This document shows positions 1 through 12,525 of a DNA stretch of 64,000 bases, piece by piece. The translations under genes were made by a program, and so were the position numbers. The DNA comes from Drosophila persimilis (taxonomy: Eukaryota > Arthropoda > Insecta > Diptera > Drosophilidae). Location of the stretch: contig NW_020825340.1 of NCBI RefSeq assembly GCF_003286085.1, forward strand, positions 744,001-808,000, written 5' to 3'. Below the pieces are notes generated by a model, which was not told the origin of the DNA, did no database searches, and worked only from the letters and a program-made list of their open reading frames with translations. How positions within the stretch are numbered: position 1 is the first letter of the stretch; each line of letters opens with the position of its first letter.

Positions 1-3000
1 CGGAGCCCTCAAGGGCGTCATGTTGCCCACCAGTGGGCGGGACTCCTCGTTGTGGCGCAGCAGACCCATAGTTAAGCGTTTGACCTGTGAACAGAAATCG
101 AAATCGACTTTAAGCTTTAAGCTTCAAGCAATCCTCCCCCCGAAAAGAAGGATCAAAGACGATGGAGATGTAGATGTACATAGATGGCAAAGGCGAAGGC
201 AAAGGCAACGGCAACGGCAAAGGCAAAGGCGTTCAAGTGGCAACAAAATTAACTACAATTTAAACACCTTGTAAGCCGACAAGGATCAGGCCAGAGGATG
301 CAGTCAAGGGCGGCCAGAGCATGGGCGTGGGCGTGCCCCGCAGCCACAGACGTGGGCGGACGGGCGAAAAAAAGAAGCAAAGAATTTATTACCAAGAACC
401 GCAACGAGACAAAATGCTGGCAAAATGCGCCACCGAAAAAGGAAACTTTTTCTCTCGTTTTTTTCGGCTTTCGGCTGGTGGCACTTAAACAGGAAACGGA
501 TGCTTGGACTAGGCATTACGGCTGGAGGATGGTAGCAAAGGCAAGAAGAAAAAGTGGCAGAGTGTGGGAGTGGGACGTGGGGACTGGGGAGGAGTGGGGG
601 TGGCAGGAAACGAAGAAAGAGTGCAAAGTGCGCTAGGAAAGGAAAGGCTAGGAGAAAGGCGCATAAATTCGTGGCAGACTCGAGAGTCGCGCTCGCTCTC
701 TGTCTCTGTCTCTTTTCCACCCATTGTGTGTGGCTCACATTGCAACCGTCTAAAATGTTGCATAGCAAATGGCGAGGCGTTGGCGATGCGGCCGCTGTGG
801 CACGCTAGGCGGAATTGTGCCGCAGGACACAGAGCCCAGGACCAGAAATCAGCAGTAGCATGAGCCAAAAAAAGAAGACGACAAGAAGAAGAACAGAATA
901 GAAAACTATGTGGAGCAAGTGTTGAATGCTGGTTGGCCTTTTGTGGGGCAGAAAGTAATCGACTAGGGGATGATCTGTAGAGAAGAAACTCCTTTTCCTT
1001 TGTGCTTTCCCCCAACTGTGGCACCCGCTAATATACCCCTTCCCGGTTAAAGGGTATTTATTCCGGCTGGAACCTCCAGCAAAGGGCCGACCGGCGATAA
1101 TTCAGATGCACTTGTGCGCCGCATGTTGAGATCCGTGTTCCTCTCGTGCCTCCTTTGCCTCCGTTTTCGGGGTCAGTGGCTTTGAAAAAAGTCTGCCTGG
1201 CTCTTCTGCTACAATGCTCTTGTGTCTGCCCCGAAACTAGACTACAGTCTAGGCGCTCCACCTCCCCTCTGCTACCCTCTCTCTTGGTCGTTCTGTGTGG
1301 CATAATTTAAGGCGACATTGACAATGAGATGGTGGCTGTGGCGGCGGCTTTATCCTCCTTTCTTCCTCGTAGTAGTAGTAGAAGTAGAAGTAGTAGTAGT
1401 CGTAGTCGCAGGCGTAGTACCTGCTCTGCTGTACCGACTGCGAGAGAGTCTGACAGCAATTGTTTGGCCATTGCTGCATAATTTAGGAAAAAAGTGCGCT
1501 GCATACTTTCGGGCGCTGCTTACGGACGAAAGCCCTCCATTGTTTGCATATTTCACGGCGCATTGCACACTGATTTGCGGCCTTGTTTGTGTGTGTGTGT
1601 ACATTCGTGGGGGATTCCCGGAGAGTGGGAGTTCATTTCTTTTGGATTTGCGCCCCCCGTGCCTGATGATGAAATGAATCGTTCCACCAGGTGTTTACTT
1701 TCGAGGGAAGCGAGCGAATCGTCTCGCTTTTTCGTTATTTGCTTTTCGGCTTTTGCTCATTTCGGGTTTGGGTTTGGGTTTCGGGCTCAGGCGATTCATG
1801 GGCGGCGGTTCCCATGCAGCCTCCCCAAGAAATACCCCAAAACACTAATTGCCTTGTACGGCCTGTTGCCTTAATGAACTGCCACCGAGCTGGACATTAG
1901 TGGCAGATGTTGTGCCCCGAAACAGGCAGCACGTGCTCCCACGCACCGCACCGCCCAGAGAAACACACACAAAGCAAAAAAACCAACAGCAACCAACACT
2001 TGCCGCAAAATGCTCAACATTTATGCAAATTTAATAAACTCTGGAGCTGGAGCTGGAGCCTGGCAAAAGGCTAAGGAGCCAAACGGATCTCTCATCTCTG
2101 GTTCTCGTCGGTAGGAGGACGAGGCGGAGGCGAAGGAGGAGGGAGCCAAAGGGTCGGGGGCCAGTTTTAAATCAAATCCACCAACTGGTTTTTGTGGGCG
2201 TTGTGTGTGGTGTGTGTATGTCGGGGGGGCGTGTCCCACAAAATATTATTTATGGCTTTTGAGCTGGAAATATACATATATTCCGTGCAGGAAAACACAC
2301 ACACACATGATACATGATACATTGGTGTAGGCGTGACGAGAGAACCAGGATCAGAACCGACCCGGACCCAACCCGACCCGAACCCAGACCCGGACTCAAC
2401 CAGGCCATGCCACATGTGGCATACTGATGGCTGTCGCTCAATGTCGGAGCGGAGCGGGGGTAGCGGAGTTGCAGTTGCAGTTCCTAAACAAACATTTAGC
2501 GGCGTCGAGTCAACAGCATCGATGGATCACCGCCAGGAGAAAGTCGGGTGGAGAGGAAGTGGAGTCAGCCATGACAGACAGCGCGTCATTTCCGACCGGA
2601 GGAAGAGTGCTGCAGGAGCCTGCAGCTGGGGCAAGGATATGCGGGCGACTCAGACTCGGCAACCGACAGCAAACTGCATAATGTGGCAACGCATTTGTCT
2701 TTGACTCTTGACTGGCTCCCACTCTCAGCCCCTTGCCCTTGCCCCTTGCCCCTTGCCCCTTGCCCTACCCCCTCCGGTCGCATGTGCAGCAGTTGGCTGC
2801 TGCTTTATTTTGCTTATCTGAAATTGAATCAGCCAGCCAAGCAGCAGCAGCAGCAGCAGTGGTAGTGGCAGTGGCAGCAGGAGACGACTGCTACGACGAC
2901 AAGGACAACGAAGGCAAGTTGCCTGTTGGGCACAATTAGGGAAGCATCACGCCCCTCTATATAAAGCCCCCACCCCCCACCCAGCAGCAGCGCCCATTGG

Positions 3001-4076
3001 CAGCTCCCTCCCCAAGGGGGAAGCAAAAATTAATTTGCTTATCGGGCCGCACCCTGCAACAGCAACAGAATGATGTTATTGACAGGCAGAAGGCGGGCAC
3101 GCCAGGCAGTATGTTGAACCACAGAAAATAAAAGCAAAAGGAACAAAAAAAGCGAGCGAAAAATGAAAACCAAAGAGTGGAAAAAAAAAAACTATGCAAA
3201 ACAAAAGGATATGCCTGCCGCCTGCCGCTTGCCGCCTGCCTCCTGCCACCATGTGCGGCGTATGCGTGTTATTTGCTGTTGCCGGCGCAAAAAATGTTTA
3301 TAGCCAAAATTGATTTATTGACAAAACAAGGGGCGATACACGCCAAGAATATGAAAAATACTCGTACCAAAAGCGAAAGCCTGAACTCAACCCTTTTTTT
3401 CCTTGGTTTTTTTGGTTCGACATATGGGAAATGTCAGGCGGAGAAAGACGGGGATAGAGGGTAGAAGGAGCACTAGAAGCAGCGGCAGCAGCAGCACCAG
3501 TGTCCTTGGCAAGCATTTTGCATGGCATTCCTATTGACAATATTTATGGTTTGCCATTAGAGGCAACTGATTGCTTTTCGCTTTCAATACGTTGCCCCGA
3601 TGTCGATGTCGATGTCGATGTGCCGATGCCCCAATATACGATTTCAATTTCTCAGAGTGTTGTGTTCTTGCTTCAGTTTCTCTGTATCTGTATCTGTATC
3701 TGTATCTGTCTCTGTATCAGTTTCTGCCACTGGTTTCTGGTGCTTGACTCGGCCTTGATTTGATTTGATTTCATTTGATTCGAGTAACGTTACGGTCCTG
3801 CAGTTCTGCTCTGACAGCCTCTTGGTCTCATTCTCTGTCTGCAGACATTTAGGTTGCGTTGCGGCCATTAGTTTACAGACGTAATCACCATAATGCGCAA
3901 TCGAGTCGAGTCGCATTGCTGCCATAAATAAGACAAACACATAACGTATACGCAGCGTGGCACAACACACACGAGGAGCAGAGTCGAGTGCAGGAGTCGA
4001 GCATGAATAAACTCTCACGTACTTATCGCATAGACTATGCTCGACTGAGCACAGCTGCCGAGACTCTCGCTCTCTG

Positions 4077-4119
<43 letters not shown>

Positions 4120-5670
4120 CTACCTACGCATACCCATGCTCAAAGATATAGTATACGTGTATGAATATTTAAGGCGTTGAATTTATGAAAACAACGTGCC
4201 ACACAAGTCGAAGTCATCGTCAACGTTGGTAAAGGCTAAAGTTTTGCATTGCTAAAACTTTTCTGCCCCTATCCGAGGCGTGGCCGCCCATCACGTGACA
4301 AAGAACAGGCGGGGCGAAACATTTGATAAACATTTCGGGATGTGGACTGCGGGATGTGGGAAGCTCCTCTTCGACATCTACGTGTTATGACACACAGAAA
4401 AGAACCCGAACCCGAACCCACACCCAAACCCCAGCCAGAAAAATCCACAAGCAATCCAGCAAATGGTCTGTAAGAACCCAAGGGTTCTCTCAGGGCTTAG
4501 CGCGTAGCCGAAAGTTGTCTAAAGTTCCCCTACCAGCGAATACTTTTCCTCCAATAATTCATAACAAAGCGCTGAAAAAAAAAGAATATACACATACATA
4601 CATATATGAAATATTCTTGGCCCCAAAGTCTTTGAAGGAGTGGCACAAAAAACCAATAAACGGTTCGGAGTGATTGCACCCTTATCAAAGTCAAAGCCAA
4701 TGCCAGATCCAAAGCCAAAGCCAAAGCCAAAGCCATCAAATATGTTTGATCTTCTCAATGGGATAATGGGGGAAATATTTGTAATACTCGTACATTTTCT
4801 TTCGGAGGAAATCTCCTAAGCAAATCCTAAACCCTAAATATTCAACCACTTACCAGAGGAGGCTTGTCCGTCAGACGCTTGCAATTGTTCAGCTCTGTGG
4901 GTGAGTTGTCCTCATCGGAGCTGGGCGTTTGGGCCACCTTCTCGTTGTCATTGCAGCTGGGGATTATAGATTGTTGGGAACCGTGTATCAGGCATACTTA
5001 TAGCCACGAAAGGGTAGTGTATTTATCTGTGCGTGTGTTGTCTGATGAATGGCGATTAAAGCTTTTGGTTCGAGGGAACTACTACGAGTACTACGAAGCG
5101 CGTTTCGAGGGCTACTCACTTGAGATTGGCGTGCGTGAAGAGCTGCAGTGGCCGACGACGTCCCAGAGTGACTGGCGATGGGGGCGTGGCCAGTCCGAGA
5201 CCCACACCCAGACCCAGACCGTGGCCATGACCGTGCTTACCTCTGCTAATGGTTGAGACATGCATCGGGGATCGTGGAGTGGTGCTGGAGGCCTGCTGTT
5301 GGCGATTGCTGCTGCAGGAGGAGGATCTGAAGCGGGCACCGGCTCCCGTCAGCACAGCAGCCAAATTGGCGGCAATGCGATTGTCGAACCGATTGAAATA
5401 AGAGTTTGAATTGGAGTTGGAATTTGAATTTGAATTTGAGTTGGAATTGGAATTGGAATTGTCGGCCGTCGGGGAGGAGTTGTTGCTGCTGCTGGTGCTG
5501 CCATTCCGGTTGTTGCTGCCTGTTGTCATCGTGGTTGTTGCTGCTGTTCCTCCTGCTGTTGCCACCGCTCCCCCTATGGTGGAGGTCCTGCCACTGCCAC
5601 TGCTGCTGCTGGTCCGGTCATAATCCAAATTATTGTTGGTTATCATTGCGGCGGCTTCGCTTTTGGGCAT
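1..5670 (-). CDS. 5' part of an unrecognised multi-exon gene (three exons, continues left)
   Basis: Three exons join in frame on the minus strand. Exon 1 (5670-5120) starts at an ATG reading MPKSEAAAM and ends with a GTGAGT donor after 183 codons plus two bases. Exon 2 (4956-4854) follows a CCCCAG acceptor, supplies the missing base and ends with GTAAGT. Exon 3 (84-1) follows TTCACAG and is open to the window edge (28 codons seen). The N-terminal 140 residues are low complexity: Ser/Gly/Thr runs and about ten Asn-Ser pairs. A later part has RFRSSSCSSNRQQQ, a His-Gly/Leu-Gly stretch and basic patches (GRRRP, VKRLT). Exons 2-3 are less repetitive (acidic SSDEDNS, then KRLTDKPPLVKRL) and look like conserved coding sequence. 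I do not recognise the family. The frame stays open upstream to 5817, so the start could be earlier; 5670 was chosen as the first ATG followed by coding-like sequence. Confidence 0.7.
85..4853 (-). other. Intron 2 of the left-edge gene, no other gene seen
   Basis: About 4.8 kb between a GTAAGT donor (4853-4848) and a TTCACAG acceptor (ending at 85). It holds purine/pyrimidine-rich stretches, a GACCCG-type run (about 2348-2400), a CAG run (2838-2861), CTGTAT repeats (about 3681-3710) and a CT tract (4083-4117). A 27-base fragment near 1032-1058 carries facing TATACCC and AGGGTAT motifs and may be a repeat remnant. Open frames here are low complexity. Confidence 0.55.
4083..4117. repeat. (CT)n microsatellite
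   Basis: Uninterrupted CT dinucleotides, about 17 units, inside the large intron of the left-edge gene. On the minus strand this is a GA tract, a potential GAGA-factor site, but nothing else supports a regulatory role. Confidence 0.9.
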
Positions 5671-8600
5671 TAACTTTTGGCAGTGTTTTCCACTTTGAAT
5701 TATGTGCGCGTATAAAAACGCTGCGGGCGGCTTTTGTCGCACTGCGTGTCGCCCCCAAAAATAAAGGACACAGGATTCAGGATTCAGGACATCGGCACCA
5801 CTGGCACCACTCACCACCAGAGAAGCTTTTCAACGACGACAGCTCCGGCTCCGGCTGCAGCTCCGGCTTCGGCCTTTATTAAATTTGACTAGAGTGGGGT
5901 CGGTGGGTGGTGGGTGGGAGATGGTAGTGGAGTGGGGTTGTGGGTTGTGGGTGGCTGAGAGTCTGTGAGTCTGTGCTCCAGCCGCAGGGGTTCTTTGGCG
6001 GCTTCAATCCCGTAAACTGCAGGCGACGCAGCACGAAGGACAACGACGATTCGCAGATTTAAACACAGAATTAATTCAAGCGGAAATTGGCAACGAAGTG
6101 GGCGGTGGGAGAGGCGAGGAGGGAGGGAAAGCAAAACAAAAATGGAAAGCGTGAAGCATAAACAAAAAAGGAATGAAAATGGGCAGATAGCAGAGGGTGG
6201 TCGGGGGGCAGGCATGCAGTGGATGGGGGCATGCACGAGGCAGCGATTGAAAGCGAAAACGCAAATGAAAACGCATAAAAGACGAGACCAATTTTTTGGG
6301 GGAGAAGCCGCAAAAATGCACATAAATAGGAATAGAAAGAGAGAGAGAGACAGTGAGAGCGGAGGATGGGTAAACAGGGGGATGGTATTGATGGGGGGCA
6401 GTGTGGGTGGCAGTTGGCAGAGGGATGAGCAGCACAGGGGTTACCAGCCATGACGTCATACCAGCATAAAGCGCATAAATAGCAGGATTTTCGCAGGGAT
6501 TTTCATGATGATGAAAATGATGATGTTGTTGTTGTTGTTGTGATTGGGAATACAAAATAACCAGATTATTGTTTTATTCGTTTTGGTTTTTGCATATTCC
6601 ATTTTATTCGAATTTTGATTTCGAACCCCAACAATTTTCCCCAATTTTCCGCAGTTGAAAGCAGGTTGTTTTTTGTTGTTGCATTTTTCGCCAATTAGTT
6701 GCCAATTTTCGTTTTCGCATAAGATTGAAGTCGGGGGATTGTTGGAGTAGTTTTTTGTAGATTTTTTTTTGCCAATTTCGTTTTGTTTTGGGTCAAATTT
6801 CATGTAAATAAAGAGTGGAAAAATATTGTTGATTTTTTAGAGCATGTTTTTCGGTTGCTTTTTGCAATTTTAAAATTTAATTTCCAGCGAAAATTTGCAT
6901 TGAAACTTTCAGGCGGAAAGCGAGAGCTATTTTGCTTTTAAAATACGTACACATATGTGTATATTTTTTTCCACACTTGTTTTGATAGACCGAAAGGGAA
7001 AATTTCAAAGCAAATTCGTGGATAGCTTTTGTTGCTTTTCTTTTTTTGGGCTGTTGGTGCACTCACATTGGTCCGGGGGGAGCAACCAGACTTTTCATTG
7101 AGCCTTCCTTCAGTGGGCCACGTTTACAGACGAACGACGATTAGAGGGGCTTCTGCAAGAGAGAAGAGTTCGATTTAATTAAAATCAATCCGAAAGCAAT
7201 GCTCAAGTGTGTGGGTGTGTGTGTGTGTGTGTGTGTTGCGTAGGGGATGTAAGAATGTGCATGTGGATGTGGGGGCTGCTGTTCTATAGCAATCATTAGA
7301 CGTTCATAGTCAACACCTCATTAGGCGACTAATCAAGCGTACGCTGGGCACGAAACAACAACCAGTTCAGTCCACTGGCAACAGATTAAAGAGAGAACCA
7401 GCCCAGCTCCAGGCTGGAGAAGGAGAACGAGAAGGAGGAGAAGGCGAAGGCGAAGGAGCCAAAGGAGCTCCGTGCTGAAGCCGGAACAAGGCGCCAAGCC
7501 ACAGACACTAAACAAAACCCAAGCAAATCATCAAGATTGCACCCATGAAGGAGGAGACAAAACTAGAGATGGCATCGTGTCCACGCAGAGTGACCGATCC
7601 CAGTACGAAGCCAGATTAGAGGCCATCCCCAGCGGTGGCTGGTGGACGCAATGAAGTAAACAAGAAGACGATGCCATGCCGCAAATAAAACGCACAGATT
7701 AAAGGATGCCCGGGTGAAATGTCTTCTTAATTACTTCGCAGAGTCTAAGGAGTCGAGTCGAGCAGCAGCAGCAGCAGCAGCGGCAACATGAGGAGGAGGA
7801 GGCGGAGGAGGAGGAAGAGGCGCTATAGAGCTAAGGCTGGGAAGGATAAACAAGGCTGGGTGGGATGACTGAAGCGTAATTGAGAAGTCGCCGGGCTGGG
7901 ACCTAGTACTGGTACTGGTACTGGTTCTGGTCCTGTTCCTGTGTCTGGCTCTGGCTGTGGCTCTGGTTCCTGTGTGTCTGCAGCGCAGTTTAAGCGGAAG
8001 TAATTTAATTAATTACAAATGAAACGGAAACACGACAACGACGACAAGAGAGGGGTCCAGAATGCATCGTGTGTCGATTGTTTGCTCAATTGGATGGAGC
8101 TGAAATGGCGGAAACCCCATGAAGAACCCGCTTTTGGATGGAAGAACAAGAATCCCCTCAAAATGGATAAACCATATGGCTGGAGAATACCCCTTTTGAA
8201 TGCAGAACCCCTTTCTAGACGGGGGAAAGCCCTCTAAATTCCCCCAGCAACAGGAAAACAACAAATCCAATTCTGTTTTTTGCTTTTTTTCTGTTGCATA
8301 CGGGGATGTATGGGGATATATGGGGATGCGGCCTAAGCGTTTTTCAAAACGAGAACAACGAAAAAATTAAGCGAAACTCTGGCTCCCAGCAGTGCAATTA
8401 AATTTGTTCCCTGCCTCCCACCACAGCAGACCGCAAACTATTTGAGGGCACTGTGCGATACACACACACCCACACCCACAAAGTCACGCACACAGCAGAC
8501 AGGGCTGTACGCATTAAGCACAGCTCATTTGCATTGCGGTTTTAATTGCCAGAAAGAGAGGGACGGAGAGCGAGAGAGGGAAGGGGAAAGGGGAAAGGGA

Positions 8601-9423
8601 GAGTGTGCTATTACCTCGGGTTCCCTGTCCTTCGGCACGGTTCGCTGGCGGGGCTTACAAGGATAATGAAAACAATTTAACGACTCTCTCGACAATTCGC
8701 AGGACCAAGGGGGAGTGGAAGGTGGAGCAGAGTCCTGGTCCTGCAAGACCAATCGAGGCCCAAACGCAGAGCCAGACAGACAGAAACGAATCCTGGTTAA
8801 ACAAATCTAGAATCCCTTTTGCCGCCTCCTGCATTTGCTTTTGCTTTTTGCCATTATTTTGCACCCCTTTTTTTGCTTCCCCTCCCATCAAAAAATGCTG
8901 CGTGCCTGCGCAAAATATTTTCATTAAAATGTCAAAAAAATATCTGAAAATATTCTGCGTAACATTTCTTAAAAAACAGAGAAAAAAGGAATATGAAAAT
9001 GGCAGAAAGCAGAAAGCAAAAAGCAAAAAGGACAAGCCCCTTCGCTGATGAATACTTGATCCTTTTCGCTGGCTTAATATTATTTTAACGAAGCGGATTC
9101 CCCGCTGAGAAGGGATAGCGAAAAATGGCTGAGCGGAGTGGGTCACTTTTAAGCCGTGCTGATGGCCAGTAATTAAATGCTTGACATGCCTTTGGGGTGT
9201 GAGGTTGGGCCGGCCAAAGGATTAGCGCGGCTAAGAGAATGTCAGAGCGGGCCAATGCCAAACTGCGAGAAATTATGCAGCAAATATAACGCGTAGAGCG
9301 CACAGCCAGAGAACTGCCAGAACATTCTCCCAGTGCAACAATCATGGCAGGAGGAGAGAATTAACGCTGATGCTGGCATTATAATTATGGCATGCAGTTA
9401 AGGCGATTGTTTGCCAGCCAGCC

Positions 9424-9560
9424 AGGAGCTGAAGCTGGAGCTGAGGCTGGAGCTGAGGCTGGAGCTGAGGCTGGAGCTGAGGCTGGAGCTGAGGGAGCTG
9501 AGGCTGGAGCTGAGGCTGGAGCTGAGGCTGGAGCTGAGGCTGGAGCTGAGGCTGGAGCTG
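9424..9560 (+). repeat. 12-bp minisatellite, unit GCTGGAGCTGAG
   Basis: About eleven near-perfect copies, with one unit shortened by six bases near 9490. Because the unit length is a multiple of three, frames on both strands stay open (Ala-Gly-Ala-Glu or Leu-Arg-Leu-Glu on plus, Ala-Pro-Ala-Ser on minus). That explains several long but spurious ORFs. Confidence 0.95.
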
Positions 9561-10178
9561 TCAGGTATACCCCTGCTCCGGGGGAACAGACGCTCAAGAT
9601 TTCGCAGTCAGTTTCCACTTTATTCTGGCCATAATTACCGGTTTTATTGAGGTGCGTGTAAGCTGCTGCTGCAACAGGATGTTTTCCTGCTGCTGACTCA
9701 TTAAATATTTGCGAATTCTCAATTTGCTTAAGTGAGCAGCAAATAACAACAATTCCAGAATAAAATCAAGAAGCCTTAACGAAAATATTTGCACAGAAGA
9801 AAAAGCAAACAAGAGCCAGGGCCATGAGACAGCAGGAGATGTTCTTCAAATTAAAAGAAATCAAAATCATATGAGAATTTTCAAGTGATTGCCCCATGTG
9901 GCAAGGCAGGATGGGAGGCTGGCAGGAAACGCGGGCAAACATAAACAAGCAATTTAAGAGGTACTCCCGCACACACACAAACACAGGCTGCTTCGAGGGG
10001 GGCATCCTTGAGGAGGCAGGAGGCAGGAGCCTGGAGCAGCATCGGAGTCGGAGACTCCATCGCCAGTTGGCAAACAAACGAAGCGTTCAGGCGAAAAAGC
10101 CGGGGAAAAAAAAACTCGGGCAGCCTCGAAACAAGCAAAGCGTTTTATGTGCCGACAACATGGCCAACATGCATGAGT

Positions 10179-10200
10179 GTGTGTGTGTGTGTGTGTGTGA
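10179..10200. repeat. (GT)n microsatellite
   Basis: About eleven uninterrupted GT units, followed by degenerate GT/CA-rich sequence to about 10240. Confidence 0.9.
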
Positions 10201-12135
10201 GTGTGTTTGTGGCACCGCAGATTTCTCACACACACATAGTCTTAAAGTATGCCGCAAGTTTTTCACGCTCTTTGTTAATGAAATTTTAATCAAGCCTCCG
10301 CTGCCGCCGCCGCTGCCGCTGCCGCTGCCGCTTTTGCTGTTGCTGCAAGCAAGAAAGAGTTTTCCTGCCGACTAAGTTTTCCCCAAGCACACATACTCTG
10401 TACACCCCTTCACCCCTTCTTCATCTGCGGCTCCTTTAAGCAGGGATTCTTTTTCTCTCTCATCTCTTTCGTTTTTTTTCCAAATAGCCAGCAGCTTCAT
10501 TAGCACTCATCCTCTGCTCCGGCTGCTGCCACGCGCTGCGTATACGTAATAATTTATTTAAAATGCAATTCGTTTATGCCAGACATTAATCATTCGACAG
10601 TAAACGATAAGACGTCGAGAGTCACGTTCTGAGGCCTGCTGCATTTATTAACAATTTACGTCATAAATAAAATTGAAAAACATTCATAATGTCAAACAGA
10701 GACGAGACGAGCGACGAGAGACGCGAGTAGAGGGGAGGAGAACGTGAGAGCACGGACTGATGGCAATTTCATAAATTACAGGGACAGCGAGAGAGAGAGA
10801 GAGAGCGAGAGAGAGAGCTGTACTGTGGAGTGTGAAAGAGCGTTCGGATCACATAAATTAGACAACAAATTTCCATGCAAAATGGGAACAGCACGCAGGC
10901 ACAGGTAAATCACAAAAGTGGCCCCAAAATGACAACATTACTCGTAAGAGCGGGGTCCAAAAGTGTGGGGGAGTTGGGCGGTGGACAAAACACTTTTACT
11001 TGCTATGTTTTGTGTGTTGTTTGCCGCTGTTGCGGTATCAGGCAGTTGTTTAACATATTTGTGTTTTGCTGTGGCTGTTACGCCTTTTCCTGGCCAACAC
11101 AGCCCCAGCCAAACAGCCACAGGCGGAGCAAGGCCCCCAGTTCGGGTGAAAAATGTTCGCTTAGCACGGCAAATAATTATTTCTCGCTTACTGCCAACTG
11201 GCATGCCATTTTGGCCAGGCTTTGAGCATGGCTGACGGTCGGTTCTGTATTCGGCTGTATTTTGCACCCTCTTCCACCCTCTCCCACCGTCTCCCACCCT
11301 CTTCGCGGCTTTGAGTTCATTATGTGAATTTTGAAATTGTTTTTTCTTGTTTTTTTGTTTTGTTTTCTGCTGCGGGGCACAGAGCTAAAAAAAAAAAAAA
11401 GAAAAAGGAACCAAATGCCAACACGTTGCCGCCTCTCATGGAAGGCAACAGCAACCATCATCCCCTCGTCGGAAAAGGTGTTGAGTTGAGCCAAATTACA
11501 AAAAATTGCTGCTTTTGTTGCTGTGCATATTTTTCTTTAATGATTTGAATATGCAAAGCGGTGCCAGGGCAAAATAAAAAGAATTTTAATTAGTTTTCGC
11601 AATGCTTTTCGGCTGCAATTAAAGTCCTGAATTGTTGCCAGCAATAAACAGAACAATGATTATGTTTCTGTTATGCGAAATTCGAAATTTTCATACTCCA
11701 AAAACGAAGGAGAGCACATGTCTATCAGAGAAGCTCGAAAGGGAAATATTTCTGGTATTTTTTGCAGAACGAAGTCGCAAAACTAAAAATTTAAACATTT
11801 AAGCATTTGAATGTTTGAATGCTTAATTTATGCTGGAAAAGGCAAAAATTGAACTAAAGAAAAGCAAATATGCAAAGCAAAGCAAAGCAACGCGAATTGA
11901 TTTGGAAATTCTTATGCAATTGGCCGACATAGAAACGGAAAAATTGAGAGACCAAAGACACAGAGAAGAGGAAAAAGTGTAAATTTGTATATTTTCTCGA
12001 CTGTTGGATACCCACCCACAGTGGGGATGGTGCGAAAAAACTTTTAGAAGAGCATTACAATCGAGTAATTGAAAGGGCCTATACAAATATACTATTTAAT
12101 AACTTCTTTTTTATATCTTGGCTGCAAGATCATGT

Positions 12136-12525
12136 TGACTATCGGTAGATACAGTCTCTAAATATGCAGCAGTTCCAAGGCAAAGTTTCAAATGTTCTAA
12201 ACTCTCGATTCCACACACTTTTTCTCGGTTTTCAGAGGAGAAATCACATCTAGTAGAGGTAAACAAACGAATGTCTGAGGGGCCTTTAAAGTCTCCGAAA
12301 CGCTTCCGAAACCAGCATTCACTCACATTCACAGAGTACGCGGTATGTAAACCTGAACCAGATCCTGCCAAGATGCCAATAAAGAAAAGGAAATTCCCAT
12401 TGATTTCTGTACCTTGGCTGGAATTTAAAAGCAGCAGCAGCTGGAGGAAGACGAAAAAAAAAACTATTTCCCATGCAGCAGAGCGGCAACAACAACGAAA
12501 TAATTCGACTACCTTTCGTTGAATG
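12136..12525 (+). other. Unusually long non-repetitive open frame, possible orphan gene or remnant
   Basis: One plus frame is open for about 128 codons, from just after a TGA near 12135 to the TGA at 12525; the first ATG is at 12271 (83 codons, starting MSEGPLKSPKRF). Composition is mixed, not microsatellite-driven: basic clusters (KSPKRFR, IKKRKF, WRKTKKK) separated by acidic and aromatic residues, ending in a Gln-rich segment. The antisense frame is also open for about 160 codons but needs a GTG start. I see no TATA box, no clean splice pair that improves the model, and no family. It may be a young gene, an eroded coding remnant or chance. Confidence 0.25.

Larger units (their letters stand above)
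5821..12100. other. Intergenic stretch, no supported gene
   Basis: About 6.3 kb upstream of the left-edge gene. I see AT-rich spacer, G-rich and GAG-rich patches (7400-7470, 7760-7830), GT microsatellites (7207-7236, 10179-10200), a 12-bp minisatellite (9424-9560) and a GA tract near 10790-10815. The block at 10540-10700 is AT-rich with TTAAT/TTTAT clusters and could be regulatory, but that is only an impression. No frame here has splice sites and unbiased composition together. Confidence 0.5.

Noticed and set aside
5406-5882. 158-codon plus-strand frame rich in Trp/Asn/Cys
   Set aside because: It is the antisense of the minus-strand exon 5670-5120; the biased composition comes from its Asn-Ser and Ser runs.
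7400-7654. Lys/Glu-rich plus frame followed by a 60-codon ORF
   Set aside because: Composition follows a GAAGGAGAA-type purine repeat; no promoter, splice support or family.
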